From the NCBI RefSeq assembly GCF_900104335.1, contig NZ_FMXT01000005.1:1-64000 (forward strand): a DNA stretch of 64,000 nucleotides. Reading direction: 5' to 3'. Below, piece after piece: positions 46,636 to 55,501 of this stretch. The notes below the pieces were generated by a model that saw nothing but the letters and a program-made list of their open reading frames with translations, was not told where the DNA came from and ran no database searches. Both the position numbers and the translations under genes were made by a program. Numbering within the stretch: the stretch's first letter is position 1; every line of letters starts with the position of its first letter. Source of the DNA: Pseudobutyrivibrio sp. YE44 (GTDB lineage: Bacteria; Bacillota; Clostridia; Lachnospirales; Lachnospiraceae).

Positions 46636-47631
46636 ATGAAAGTAAACATTTATTATGGCGGAAGGGGTCTTTTAGAGGATCCAACACTTTATGTTATAAA
46701 CAAAATGGAGCAGGTTCTTACAGAGCTTCAGGTAGAGGTTCATCTTTATAACATCTATGAGCAGAAAAATGCTATCTCCATGCTTCCCCAGACCTTAAAG
46801 GAAGCTGATGGTATCATCCTTGCGACCACCGTTGAATGGCTTGGAATAGGCGGATATATGAATCAGTTTTTGGATGCCTGCTGGTTATACGCAGACAAAA
46901 CTGCTCTTGCCACCACCTATATGCAGCCAGTGGTTATGTCTACCACCTACGGCGAAAGAGAGGCTATGGTCACTCTTGAAAATGCCTGGGAAATCCTTGG
47001 CGGATTACCATGCTCAGGTTTTTGCGGTTATGTAGAGGATGTTAAAGAATTCAGAGAGAATCCAGAGTATGCACATATAATAGAAAAGAAGGTTGAAACT
47101 TTGTATCGCACCATTTCACAGCATACAAAGGGCCTTCCAACCAGTAATCAAGCTGTTACCAGAAGTATTCTTCGTACTCAGCAGATGCAGCTTTCTCCAC
47201 AGGAGACAGAGCAGCTTTCTAAATTTGTATCTGACGACGAATATGTTCAGACACAGAAGGCAGATATTGCAGACCTCACTAATATGTTTAGAGATATGAT
47301 GGGCAAGAAGCAAGAGGATACTGCTGGCGAGTACATAAATGATTTTGAGATTAGCTACAGGCCTACACCTGAGTTTTCAGCTAAGTATCTGTTTATGATA
47401 GATGGAAAAGACAAGCCGCTATATGTTTCTGCTGCAGGCGGTGATTTAGATTGTCATTATGGCAAAGAAGATAATATCGATGTCTATATGAAGCTTAATA
47501 CAAATATCATGGACAATATTGTAGCAGGCCGCGAAACCTTCCAGAGAGCCTTTTCAGTGGGAGACATGACTGCAAAGGGCGATTTCAGAACCTTGATTAA
47601 ACTAGATGAAATATTCACTTTTAGCAAATAG
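46636..47631 (+). CDS. Flavodoxin-fold reductase fused to SCP2-like domain
   Basis: 331 residues. The N-terminal part (1-165) is a flavodoxin/NADPH-FMN-reductase fold (KVNIYYGGRGLLEDP, ADGIILATTVEWLGIGGYMNQFLD). The C-terminal part (about 230-331; YLFMIDGKDKPLYVSAAGGD ... GRETFQRAFSVGDMTAKGDF) resembles an SCP2 sterol/lipid-carrier fold. The pairing suggests redox action on, or transport of, a hydrophobic ligand. The exact FMN-binding loop is not canonical. It ends 11 nt before the HIT gene. Confidence 0.72.
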   Translation: MKVNIYYGGRGLLEDPTLYVINKMEQVLTELQVEVHLYNIYEQKNAISMLPQTLKEADGIILATTVEWLGIGGYMNQFLDACWLYADKTALATTYMQPVVMSTTYGEREAMVTLENAWEILGGLPCSGFCGYVEDVKEFRENPEYAHIIEKKVETLYRTISQHTKGLPTSNQAVTRSILRTQQMQLSPQETEQLSKFVSDDEYVQTQKADIADLTNMFRDMMGKKQEDTAGEYINDFEISYRPTPEFSAKYLFMIDGKDKPLYVSAAGGDLDCHYGKEDNIDVYMKLNTNIMDNIVAGRETFQRAFSVGDMTAKGDFRTLIKLDEIFTFSK

Positions 47632-47642
47632 GAGGACTTAAA

Positions 47643-48053
47643 ATGAAGGACGAAAAGTGTATTTTTTGTAAACTTGCAAATGGCGAAATCCCAACTAATT
47701 CTATCTATGAAGATGATGACTTCAAAGTGATTTTGGATGCATCACCAGCAACAAAGGGACACGCTCTTATTTTACCAAAGGAGCATTACGCTAATATTTT
47801 TGAAATTGATGAAAAGGTAGCAGGAAAGATTCTTCCTCTTGCAAAGAAGGTTGCTACTAAGATGACAAAGGAATTGGGCTGCGACGGAGTTAACATCCTA
47901 CAGAACAATGGGGAGGCTGCTGGACAAACAGTTTTCCATTTACATGTTCATGTTATTCCAAGATGGGCTGGAGATGGTGCTATCCAAGATTGGGAGCACA
48001 AGAGCTTTACAGAAGCTGAAACAGCTGAGATAGTGAAGAAATTAAGTATGTAA
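47643..48053 (+). CDS. HIT-family (histidine triad) nucleotide hydrolase
   Basis: 136 residues. The histidine triad is H99-L-H101-V-H103 (FHLHVHVIPRW). An N-terminal CIFCK motif (C6, C9) with a later His could bind zinc, as in the Hit/PKCI subgroup. Relatives hydrolyse AMP-amidates and similar nucleotide conjugates. The ribosome site is GGAGG. The gene is convergent with murG, with repeat copy B between them. Confidence 0.9.
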   Translation: MKDEKCIFCKLANGEIPTNSIYEDDDFKVILDASPATKGHALILPKEHYANIFEIDEKVAGKILPLAKKVATKMTKELGCDGVNILQNNGEAAGQTVFHLHVHVIPRWAGDGAIQDWEHKSFTEAETAEIVKKLSM

Positions 48054-48074
48054 ATTTAATATGTAAATTACAAA

Positions 48075-48163
48075 AGCCTGTTACGCTCTCAAGCCTTAGT
48101 ATTACTCCGTTCAACGTAGAATGTTTCACTTGAGTATCACTAAGAGCTTGATAGCTACAGGCT
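48075..48163 (-). repeat. Interspersed imperfect palindromic repeat, copy B
   Basis: The inverted partner of copy A (43471-43559). The terminal pairing GCCTGT/ACAGGC is perfect here, where copy A has a G-U. It fills the gap between the convergent HIT gene and murG and touches the murG stop codon. On the minus strand it is followed by CTTTTG, so it could also terminate transcription. Confidence 0.75.
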
Positions 48164-49224
48164 TACTTTATATTTTCTATTAAATTTAAGATTACCTTAT
48201 TCGCATCTAGTAGTTTTGATTCTTCCATTTTAGCAACGATGGCAGCTCTATTTTCATATACGTTATTAACGCTAGAAAGAAGCAATTCCGCAGTGAGAGA
48301 TTCCTCCTGAAGAACAGTAGAAAAGCCCTGTTTTTCGTAGCTTTCAGCGTTGAGAATCTGGTCTCCACGGCTGGCTGCAGCAGAAAGTGGAATCAAAATA
48401 TTAGGTATTTTAAGAGCTAGTATTTCACTGATTGAGTTTGCTCCGGCACGGCTAATCATAATGTCTGTCATTGCGAAAACATCATTTAATTCCTTGCTAA
48501 TAAACTCATATTGTTGATAACCAGCTTTGCCCACAAGGTCTTTGTTGATATTTCCCTTTCCAACCAAATGAACAATCTGGAAAGTCTTAAGTAAGTCTTC
48601 TAGAGATGCCCAAACGGCATTATTAATGAATCTTGAGCCGATGCTACCACCCATAATAAGAAGCACTGGCTTATCAGCAGTAAAACCACAGAAGGAAAGA
48701 CCAGCATCCTTATTGCCACTGAAAAGCTCTTCTCGAATAGGAGAACCTGTGTGGATTGCCTTGCCCTCTGGAAGATATTGTAAGGTTTCAGGGAAGTTGC
48801 AGCATACCTTTGTGGCGAAAGGAATAGCAAGCTTGTTAGCAAGTCCTGGGGTCATATCAGACTCATGGATTATAGCTGGAATATGCTGACGTCCTGCTGC
48901 CATAACAACAGGTACAGAAACAAAGCCGCCCTTAGAAAAGACCACATCAGGCTGAATATGCTTAAGTAACTGGTTTGCTTCAGAAAAACCCTTGATAACT
49001 CTAAATGGATCAGTAAAGTTCTTCCAATCATGATAACGACGAAGCTTACCTGAAGAAATGCCGTAATAGGTGATTCCGGCGTTTTCCACAAGGCTCTTTT
49101 CGATACCATTATAAGAACCAATATAGTAGATTTCATAGCCAGCTTCTTTTAATAGAGGAGCTAAGGCAAGATTTGGTGTAACGTGACCAGCTGTTCCACC
49201 GCCAGTCATAACTATTTTTTTCAT
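48163..49224 (-). CDS. murG: Undecaprenyl-PP-MurNAc-pentapeptide GlcNAc transferase
   Basis: A 353-residue GT-B glycosyltransferase that makes lipid II on the inner face of the membrane. The glycine-rich loops GGGTAGHVTPNLALAP (near residue 8) and MGGSIGSRFIN are typical, and the UDP-GlcNAc site SRAGANSISEILALKIPNILIPL is complete. It is separate from a dcw cluster and opposite in strand to its neighbours. Single-gene transcription is likely. Confidence 0.93.
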   Translation of the reverse strand: MKKIVMTGGGTAGHVTPNLALAPLLKEAGYEIYYIGSYNGIEKSLVENAGITYYGISSGKLRRYHDWKNFTDPFRVIKGFSEANQLLKHIQPDVVFSKGGFVSVPVVMAAGRQHIPAIIHESDMTPGLANKLAIPFATKVCCNFPETLQYLPEGKAIHTGSPIREELFSGNKDAGLSFCGFTADKPVLLIMGGSIGSRFINNAVWASLEDLLKTFQIVHLVGKGNINKDLVGKAGYQQYEFISKELNDVFAMTDIMISRAGANSISEILALKIPNILIPLSAAASRGDQILNAESYEKQGFSTVLQEESLTAELLLSSVNNVYENRAAIVAKMEESKLLDANKVILNLIENIK

Positions 49225-49331
49225 ATATAATTACCTTCTATATTAATAAAGATTATTTAGCACAAACTCTATATTATGCACTGCTTTGACAAAAGTCAAA
49301 TCCCGAATAATTTGACGATTTTTGAGGAAAT

Positions 49332-49360
49332 TTGACTTTTCTTGATAATAATGATATATT
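49332..49360 (+). promoter_or_regulatory. Sigma-A promoter of the SH3/SleB gene
   Basis: TTGACT (49332-49337), 17 nt, TATATT (49355-49360). The start codon is 57 nt downstream of the -10. Confidence 0.75.
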
Positions 49361-49416
49361 AGTCCGCGTAACATATTTGTAATAAATGAAATTTTTCGTA
49401 AAAAACCAGGAGGCTT

Positions 49417-50628
49417 ATGAGTAAAATTAACAAGATTGTTTCTGCAAAGTATATGAGGTTCTTTAATAAACGTACAAAGCAGTCAGTTGCGTTAGCATTG
49501 TCTACAGCTCTTTTAATAACAGGTGCTTTTATAGATGCACCAGCAGAAAAGATTAAAACAACAGATGTTGATGTAAAGCCAGCAAGCACAGCAGGTGTTT
49601 TCTCTGCTGTTTCAGCAATGGATTTTTCAGCAAAGGCTTCAGGTCTTGAAGCATCAAATGTTACAGTAGTTGCCGCTACAACCGATCAGGTCCAGGGAGA
49701 TACAGATGATATGTATGATGAGTGGTCTGATAAGGTGATGGCAAATGTTAATGAATTCATTTACATCCGTTCAGAAGCAAATACAGCATCACAGGCTATT
49801 GGAAAGCTTCGTTCAGGTGATATTGCTACATTAGTAGATGTTTTTGATGGTTGGTATGAGGTTGAGTCAGGAAACGCTCACGGATATGTATCAGCAGATT
49901 ATTGTGTTACAGGCATCGATGCCTATGAGCTTGCAATTGATGTTTGTGATTATTATGCTACAACAGATGTTAATGGTCTTCGTATCAGAAGCGAGGCATC
50001 TGAGGATTCAAAGATTGTTGCAGTTGTTTCTAAGGGAAGCAAGCTTGAGGTAGATACAGAGGCTGAAAAGGTAGAAGGCTGGGTTGCAGTTAAGTCTGGC
50101 AACAAGTCTGGCTATGTTAAGGCCGATTATGTAGATGTTGATATGGCTACAGGAGAGGCTATCACTCTTGAAGAGGAAGCAGAAGCTAAGGCAGCCGCAG
50201 AGGAAGCCGCAGCAGCTAAGGCTGCAGAACAGGCTGCAATGGCAGAGCAGGCAAAGGCACAGGCAGCAGAGGCTGCAGCTGCAAAGCAGTCAGTTATCAC
50301 TTCAGCGGATGATGTTACTCTTCTTGCAGCAATTATCCAGATTGAGGCTGGTAGTGAGTCTTACGAAGGACAGGTTGCCGTTGGTGCAGTAGTTATGAAC
50401 AGAGTTGTTAGTGGTTCATATGCAAACAATATTCATGATGTTATTTTTGCTAAGGGACAGTTCTCTACATCACGTATGTCATCTGTAGTTGCAAAGGGAC
50501 CAAAGGCTTCATGCGTACAGGCAGCACAGGAGGCTATGGCTGGTTCTGATCCATCAGGCGGACGACTTCACTTTAGACGAGCTGGTTCAAAAGAAGGATT
50601 GATTATCGGAAATCACGTCTTCTATTAA
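49417..50628 (+). CDS. Secreted SH3b and SleB-type cell-wall hydrolase
   Basis: 403 residues. An N-terminal export signal (basic start, hydrophobic SVALALSTALLITGAFIDA, about residues 23-41) is followed by two bacterial SH3 domains (about 105-165 and 180-245; NEFIYIRSEAN, NGLRIRSEAS), an Ala/Glu-rich helical stretch (about 252-290), and a C-terminal Hydrolase_2/SleB domain (about 300-403; IIQIEAGSESYEGQVAVGAVVMNRV with the catalytic glutamate). Members cleave peptidoglycan, as in spore-cortex lysis or daughter-cell separation. The ribosome site CAGGAGG supports the start. Confidence 0.9.
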   Translation: MSKINKIVSAKYMRFFNKRTKQSVALALSTALLITGAFIDAPAEKIKTTDVDVKPASTAGVFSAVSAMDFSAKASGLEASNVTVVAATTDQVQGDTDDMYDEWSDKVMANVNEFIYIRSEANTASQAIGKLRSGDIATLVDVFDGWYEVESGNAHGYVSADYCVTGIDAYELAIDVCDYYATTDVNGLRIRSEASEDSKIVAVVSKGSKLEVDTEAEKVEGWVAVKSGNKSGYVKADYVDVDMATGEAITLEEEAEAKAAAEEAAAAKAAEQAAMAEQAKAQAAEAAAAKQSVITSADDVTLLAAIIQIEAGSESYEGQVAVGAVVMNRVVSGSYANNIHDVIFAKGQFSTSRMSSVVAKGPKASCVQAAQEAMAGSDPSGGRLHFRRAGSKEGLIIGNHVFY

Positions 50629-50667
50629 AATGAATAATAAAACGTACAAATGTAAAAAAATGCAAAA

Positions 50668-50706
50668 TAAAAGCTTTTAGGACTTTTCCTAGAAGCTTTT
50701 TTGTTA
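50668..50706 (+). terminator. Terminator after the SleB-type gene
   Basis: A stem formed by AAAAGCTTTTAGG (from about 50669) and CCTAGAAGCTTTT (to about 50701) with one mismatch, loop near ACTTTT, followed by TTGTT. Confidence 0.85.
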
Positions 50707-50766
50707 TATAATGCATAATAAATCACTGGAAATGAATATTTATGCACAAGCAAAAGGAGGTACGTT

Positions 50767-51762
50767 ATGGACTTAAAGGGAAAGAACTTTTTAAAGATGT
50801 TGGATTTTACACCAGAAGAGATAAAGGGCTTAATTGATTTATCTTTGCGCTTAAAGGAAGAAAAGAAGCAGGGTAAGTCACAGAAAAGTTATCTTGAAGG
50901 AAAGAACATTGCGTTGATTTTTGAAAAGACTTCCACACGTACCCGTTGCTCCTTTGAAGTAGCTGCATATGATATGGGAGCAAATGTTACTTACCTTGAC
51001 CCATCTGGTTCTCAGATTGGAAAGAAGGAATCAATTGCAGATACAGCCCGTGTCCTTGGTCGTATGTATGATGGAATTGAATACCGTGGTTTTGAGCAAA
51101 CTATAGTTGAAGATTTGGCTAAGTACGCAGGGGTTCCTGTATGGAATGGTCTTACAAACGAGTCACATCCTACACAGATGATTGCAGATATGATGACAAT
51201 CAAGGAACATTTTGGTAAGCTTTCAGGAATAAAGTTTGTATATATGGGTGATGCTCGTTATAATATGGGTAATTCACTTATGGTTACATGTGCAAAGCTT
51301 GGTATGGATTTTGTGGCATGTACATGCAAGAAATACTTTCCAGATGAATCGCTTGTAAAGCAATGTCAAGATATTGCAAAGGAAACAGGTGCAACTATCA
51401 CTCTTACAGAGGATGTTGCAGGAGGCTGCAAGGATGCAGATGTCATTTACACAGATGTATGGGTGTCAATGGGTGAGCCTGATGAGGTATGGGCTGAGCG
51501 TATCAACGATCTTAGCGAATATCAGGTAAATGCAGAAGCCTTTTCTTATGCAAAGCCAGGAGCAAAGTTTATGCATTGCCTTCCAGCTTTCCACGATTTG
51601 AATACCACAATTGGAAAGGAAATCTATGAAAAGTTCGGTATCGACTGTATGGAAGTTACCGATGAAATATTTGAAGGTGAGCGTTCGATTGTTTTTGACG
51701 AGGCAGAGAATCGCATGCACTCTATCAAAGCGGTCATGTACGCAACATTAGGAAATGCTTAA
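50767..51762 (+). CDS. argF: Ornithine carbamoyltransferase
   Basis: 331 residues. It makes citrulline from ornithine and carbamoyl phosphate. The carbamoyl-phosphate site is S56-T-R-T-R60, and the ornithine/catalytic motif is HCLPAFHD (near residue 272). The stretch [13 protein letters not shown] is also typical. It could serve arginine synthesis or the deiminase pathway; neither set of partner genes is present. AGGAGG precedes the ATG. The birA frame overlaps the 3' end by 8 nt. Confidence 0.93.
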   Translation: MDLKGKNFLKMLDFTPEEIKGLIDLSLRLKEEKKQGKSQKSYLEGKNIALIFEKTSTRTRCSFEVAAYDMGANVTYLDPSGSQIGKKESIADTARVLGRMYDGIEYRGFEQTIVEDLAKYAGVPVWNGLTNESHPTQMIADMMTIKEHFGKLSGIKFVYMGDARYNMGNSLMVTCAKLGMDFVACTCKKYFPDESLVKQCQDIAKETGATITLTEDVAGGCKDADVIYTDVWVSMGEPDEVWAERINDLSEYQVNAEAFSYAKPGAKFMHCLPAFHDLNTTIGKEIYEKFGIDCMEVTDEIFEGERSIVFDEAENRMHSIKAVMYATLGNA

Positions 51763-52525
51763 TAACATCAGATACGAATATTACGAATCAGTAGATTCTA
51801 CAAATGACAGGATTAAATCACGAGCCCATGAAAATGAAAATCAGGGGCTCGTGATTTCTGCTGGTCAGCAAACTGCAGGAAAGGGACGAATCGGGCGCAA
51901 ATGGGAATCGCCAAGTCACGATTCTATATCCACCTCTATTTTATTAAAGCCGGAGGAGATAACTCTGGAGGCAATTCCAACCATAACTGTAGTTGCAGCT
52001 ATGGCCGTCAGGGATGCACTATATCGTATATACGGATTAAATGGACTGATAAAATGGCCAAACGATATTGTTCTGGATGGTAAAAAGATTTGTGGTATCC
52101 TTACGGAGATGGAAATGAAGGATGGCAAAGTTTGGTTTGTCATTGTGGGCATTGGAGTTAATGTTCATAACAAAAGTTTCCCAGAAGAGATTGCCTTCAA
52201 AGCTACTTCTGTTGATCTTGAGCTAGCGAAGGCGGGTGGCACTCACGGCCATAGACAAGAGCTTACAAAAGAAATATGGAATAGTTTTGCAAAATATTAT
52301 AATATCTTTATTGAGACACAGGATATGTCTGGTCTTAAAGAGGAATATGAAAAATATCTTGCTAATCGCGGTAATCGTGTTAGAATAGAAGACCGTGAGA
52401 ACTCCTACGAAGCGACAGCTCTTGGTATCAATGAACGAGGCGAGCTTATTGTAGAGGTTGAAGGTGAAGAAAGGATAATCCGCACCGGGGAAGTTTCAGT
52501 CCGGGGGATTTATGGATATATTTAG
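51755..52525 (+). CDS. birA: Biotin-[acetyl-CoA carboxylase] ligase
   Basis: 256 residues. It attaches biotin to carboxylase carrier domains through biotinyl-AMP. Motifs are GKGRIGRKW (42-50), [17 protein letters not shown] and VGIGVNVHN. It lacks the N-terminal helix-turn-helix found in repressor-type BirA, so it should be a pure ligase (group I). It overlaps argF by 8 nt and the next gene by 14 nt. Confidence 0.93.
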   Translation: MLNNIRYEYYESVDSTNDRIKSRAHENENQGLVISAGQQTAGKGRIGRKWESPSHDSISTSILLKPEEITLEAIPTITVVAAMAVRDALYRIYGLNGLIKWPNDIVLDGKKICGILTEMEMKDGKVWFVIVGIGVNVHNKSFPEEIAFKATSVDLELAKAGGTHGHRQELTKEIWNSFAKYYNIFIETQDMSGLKEEYEKYLANRGNRVRIEDRENSYEATALGINERGELIVEVEGEERIIRTGEVSVRGIYGYI

Positions 52526-52898
52526 GATTCCCCTTGAGGGGAAGCTGTCACCACAGGTGACTGATGAGGTATTTATGGAAGAGACAGTTTTATGCGGCGC
52601 AAGCTGCTATACTAAAAAATTTTATTTGAATCCAGATTTCAATGGACTTCCTCCAATGATAAAGGATGAGCTGAAAATCATGTGTGTAATGTACACAGAG
52701 CAAGTCAGCGGCACCATTCAAATGGTATACGAGGAAGATGGTTCTCTCAGAATCGATGTAGATCATAACCAAGATGATTTTATGTATGACGAAATTGGTT
52801 CTGCTCTTGAAGTAAAGAGAATGCAAAGAGAAAGAACAGAGCTTTTTGAGGCTCTTGAAACATATTACAAAGTAGTATTTTTAGGGGAGGGCATGTAG
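52512..52898 (+). CDS. Conserved Lachnospiraceae protein of unknown function (DUF6145-like)
   Basis: 128 residues, acidic, with no signal or membrane helix. Two cysteines (LCGASCYTKKF) lie near residue 30, and there is an alternating strand/helix pattern. I believe it matches a clade-specific family (DUF6145, from memory) usually placed between birA and coaX. The tight overlap with birA (14 nt) and direct contact with coaX indicate one operon. Function unknown. Confidence 0.65.
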   Translation: MDIFRIPLEGKLSPQVTDEVFMEETVLCGASCYTKKFYLNPDFNGLPPMIKDELKIMCVMYTEQVSGTIQMVYEEDGSLRIDVDHNQDDFMYDEIGSALEVKRMQRERTELFEALETYYKVVFLGEGM

Positions 52899-53669
52899 AT
52901 GCTTCTTACAATCGATGTTGGAAATACAAATATCACAATGGGTGTCTTTGATAGTGAGGAATTACTTGGAAGTTTCCGAGTTACCACAAAGATAAACCGT
53001 ACTTCTGATGAATTTGGAATCACTTTCCGTGAGATTCTTCGTTCAAACAACTTAGACTATACAAAGATTGACGATGTAATCATTGCATCCGTTGTTCCAA
53101 ACGTCATGCATTCACTTACAAGCTCAATCATCAAATACTTTGATATTCAGCCAATCATTGTTGAGGCTGGTATAAAGACAGGTATCAGAATCGCAACAGA
53201 GAATCCAAAGCAGATCGGTGCAGACAGAATCGTAGATGCTGCTGGTGCTTACGAGCTTTATGGAGGTCCTGTTCTGGTGCTTGATTTTGGCACGGCTACA
53301 ACCTACGATCTTGTTGATGAAAGTGGAGCCTTTGTTTCAGGTGTTACTGCTCCTGGTATTCGTATTAGTGCTCGTGCTCTTTGGGAAGATGCTGCTAAGC
53401 TTCCAGAAATCGAAATTAAAAAGCCAGAGCGCATTCTTGCAAAGGAAACAATTTCTTCAATGCAGGCTGGTCTTGTTTATGGTCAGATTGGTCAGACAGA
53501 ATATATTGTAAAGCATATGATTGAGGAAAGTGGATACAAGGATGTAAAGGTTGTTGCTACAGGCGGTCTTGGAAATCTTATTTCAAGCGAGACTCAGTGT
53601 ATCGATATTTACAATCCAAACCTTACCCTTTATGGTATGAAATTTATTTACGATAAACAAAAAAGATAA
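52899..53669 (+). CDS. coaX: Type III pantothenate kinase
   Basis: 256 residues. It phosphorylates pantothenate in the first step of CoA synthesis and is insensitive to CoA feedback. The ASKHA-fold motifs are D6-V-G-N-T-N (phosphate loop), [14 protein letters not shown] and [18 protein letters not shown] lies 7 nt before the ATG. Clustering with birA suggests a link to cofactor/acyl-carrier metabolism. Confidence 0.94.
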   Translation: MLLTIDVGNTNITMGVFDSEELLGSFRVTTKINRTSDEFGITFREILRSNNLDYTKIDDVIIASVVPNVMHSLTSSIIKYFDIQPIIVEAGIKTGIRIATENPKQIGADRIVDAAGAYELYGGPVLVLDFGTATTYDLVDESGAFVSGVTAPGIRISARALWEDAAKLPEIEIKKPERILAKETISSMQAGLVYGQIGQTEYIVKHMIEESGYKDVKVVATGGLGNLISSETQCIDIYNPNLTLYGMKFIYDKQKR

Positions 53670-53703
53670 TTCATCAAATCAAACATAGAATAAAAATTTA
53701 GAT

Positions 53704-54684
53704 ATGATTCAAAAACTTTCAATTGGAAATGTAACATTATACAACAATTTGATTTTGGCACCAATGGCAGGCGTAACAGACCTGCCATTTCGTTTGTTAT
53801 GCAAGGAGCAGGGGGCTGCCCTTTGCTGCATGGAAATGGTCAGTGCCAAGGGCATATATTACAACAACAAAAATACGGAGAGTCTGCTTACTGTAGATGA
53901 GCGAGAACGACCTGTTAGTCTTCAGTTATTTGGTTCAGATCCCGCAATAATGGGAGCTATGGCTGCAAAGATTGAGCATAGAAATTTTGATATCCTTGAT
54001 ATTAATATGGGATGTCCTGTCCCAAAGGTTGTAAACAATGGTGACGGCTCGGCTCTTATGAAAAATCCTGTCCTTGCTGGAAGGATTATTGAAAGCATGG
54101 TAAAGGCAATAGACAAGCCTGTTACTGTTAAGATTCGTAAGGGTTTTGACGATGAACATATAAATGCTGTAGAGATGGCTCATGTGGCACAGGAGTCTGG
54201 TGCAGCAGCAGTAGCAGTTCATGGTCGTACTCGGGAGCAATACTATTCAGGAAAGGCAGATTGGAGCATCATTGCAGCTGTAAAACAGGCTGTTAAAATC
54301 CCGGTCATCGGAAATGGGGATATTCTAGATGCAAAGGATGTTATCGCTATGAAGGAACAGACTGATTGCGATGGCTTTATGATTGGCCGTGGGGCTCAAG
54401 GAAATCCTTGGATATTCCATCAGATTCTCCACTATTTTGAAACTGGAGAATTGATTGGCAAGCCACCAATGGAGGAGATGGTCAAGACCATGCTTCGACA
54501 TGCCAAGCTTCAAATCGAGTTTAAAGGTGATTATCTTGGAATCCGAGAAATGCGTAAACATGCTGCCTGGTATACTGCAGGTTACAAGGGAGCCAGCAAG
54601 CTCCGTGGACGCATTAATGATGTGGAATCTTACCAGGAATTAGAGCAGCTTTTCACGGAATTTTTAAGTACATATTGTAGCTGA
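53704..54684 (+). CDS. dusB: tRNA-dihydrouridine synthase
   Basis: A 326-residue FMN enzyme that reduces uridine in tRNA D-loops. The catalytic cysteine is C104 (NMGCPVPKVV). LAPMAGVTDLPFR, the lysine in KIRKGF, VHGRTREQ and GNGDI follow the family order. The last 80 residues form the tRNA-binding helical domain. It is commonly next to coaX and greA, as here. Confidence 0.93.
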   Translation: MIQKLSIGNVTLYNNLILAPMAGVTDLPFRLLCKEQGAALCCMEMVSAKGIYYNNKNTESLLTVDERERPVSLQLFGSDPAIMGAMAAKIEHRNFDILDINMGCPVPKVVNNGDGSALMKNPVLAGRIIESMVKAIDKPVTVKIRKGFDDEHINAVEMAHVAQESGAAAVAVHGRTREQYYSGKADWSIIAAVKQAVKIPVIGNGDILDAKDVIAMKEQTDCDGFMIGRGAQGNPWIFHQILHYFETGELIGKPPMEEMVKTMLRHAKLQIEFKGDYLGIREMRKHAAWYTAGYKGASKLRGRINDVESYQELEQLFTEFLSTYCS

Positions 54685-54717
54685 TTTTGAATATTCTATG
54701 AATAGCTGCAGGAGTTC

Positions 54718-54802
54718 TTGACATCAATATGTGTGTGGCTTATAATTCACTAAGTTACTAAGAAAAGCTAGGGATTTTGCTGGGCAATTTTTAGGCAAAA
54801 TC
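54718..54802 (+). promoter_or_regulatory. Consensus greA promoter and leader stem-loop
   Basis: A perfect consensus promoter: TTGACA (54718-54723), 17 nt, TATAAT (54741-54746). The leader holds a perfect 8-bp inverted repeat, GATTTTGC (54773-54780) with GCAAAATC (54795-54802), 36 nt before the start codon. In Escherichia coli the greA leader gives rise to a short RNA by early termination; a similar stem is only suggestive here. Confidence 0.75.
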
Positions 54803-54837
54803 ATTTAAGAATACATCCGACAGGAAAGGAAATTATT

Positions 54838-55317
54838 ATGGAAGCAAAGAAGAATTTACTTACAGCCGAAGGACTTAAGATATTAGAGGACGAGCTTGAG
54901 GATCTCAAGGTCAATAAACGTAAAGAAGTATCTCAGAAGATTAAGGAAGCCAGAGAGCAGGGCGACCTTTCTGAGAACGCAGAGTACGATGCAGCTAAGG
55001 ATGAGCAGAGAGATATCGAAGCTCGTATCGAAGAAATCGAAAAGATTTTAAAGAACGCTGAGGTCGTTACAGAAGAGCACGACACAAAGAACATTAACAT
55101 CGGTTGGACAGTTACACTTCTTGATGTAGAGTTCGACGAGGAAGTTGAGTACAGAATCGTTGGTTCTACTGAGGCAAACAGCCTTAAGGGCAAGATTTCA
55201 AACGAGTCTCCAGTTGGTAAGGCCATTCTTGGACGTAAGAAGGGCGATGTTGTTACAGTAGAGACAGAAGCTGGTGAATTCCAGTACAAGATTCTTGCAG
55301 CAAAGAAGAGTAAATAA
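54838..55317 (+). CDS. greA: Transcription elongation factor GreA
   Basis: A 159-residue canonical GreA. The N-terminal coiled coil with the tip motif AREQGDLSENAEYDAAK reaches into the RNA polymerase channel and stimulates cleavage of backtracked RNA. The C-terminal domain has NSLKGKISNESPVGKAILG. Length is standard. It is more typical than the paralogue at 15611. Confidence 0.95.
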   Translation: MEAKKNLLTAEGLKILEDELEDLKVNKRKEVSQKIKEAREQGDLSENAEYDAAKDEQRDIEARIEEIEKILKNAEVVTEEHDTKNINIGWTVTLLDVEFDEEVEYRIVGSTEANSLKGKISNESPVGKAILGRKKGDVVTVETEAGEFQYKILAAKKSK

Positions 55318-55334
55318 TTGATGAATAATTAGTG

Positions 55335-55371
55335 CCGCGACTCATGCGTATATGGGTCGCGGTATTTTTTT
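55335..55371 (+). terminator. Terminator of the argF-greA region
   Basis: An 11-bp stem (55335-55345 with 55352-55362, one T-G pair) followed by TATTTTTTTATT. Confidence 0.92.
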
Positions 55372-55396
55372 ATTACTTGCAAAAACTAGGTGATAG

Positions 55397-55468
55397 CTAA
55401 CAATGTCTGCAAGTGTTTTCTGAGAGTATAGTGGCAACGATGAAGAAAACATTTGCAGATATTGTTAG
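55397..55468 (+). other. Long 25-bp inverted repeat upstream of the MATE gene
   Basis: 55397-55421 and 55444-55468 pair over all 25 positions, with only two G-U pairs in RNA, around a loop of 22 nt. It lies after the greA terminator and 33 nt before the MATE start codon. No T-tract follows, so it is not a simple terminator. It could be an mRNA leader hairpin, a small RNA or a small mobile-element footprint. Confidence 0.7.
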
Positions 55469-55501
55469 TGTAATCAGCAGAGATTTTAGGAGGGACTGGA
55501 A

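Noticed and set aside
50135-50392. Gln/Leu/Arg-rich 85-codon frame in the SleB-type gene
   Set aside because: Out-of-frame reading of the Ala/Glu-rich helical linker.
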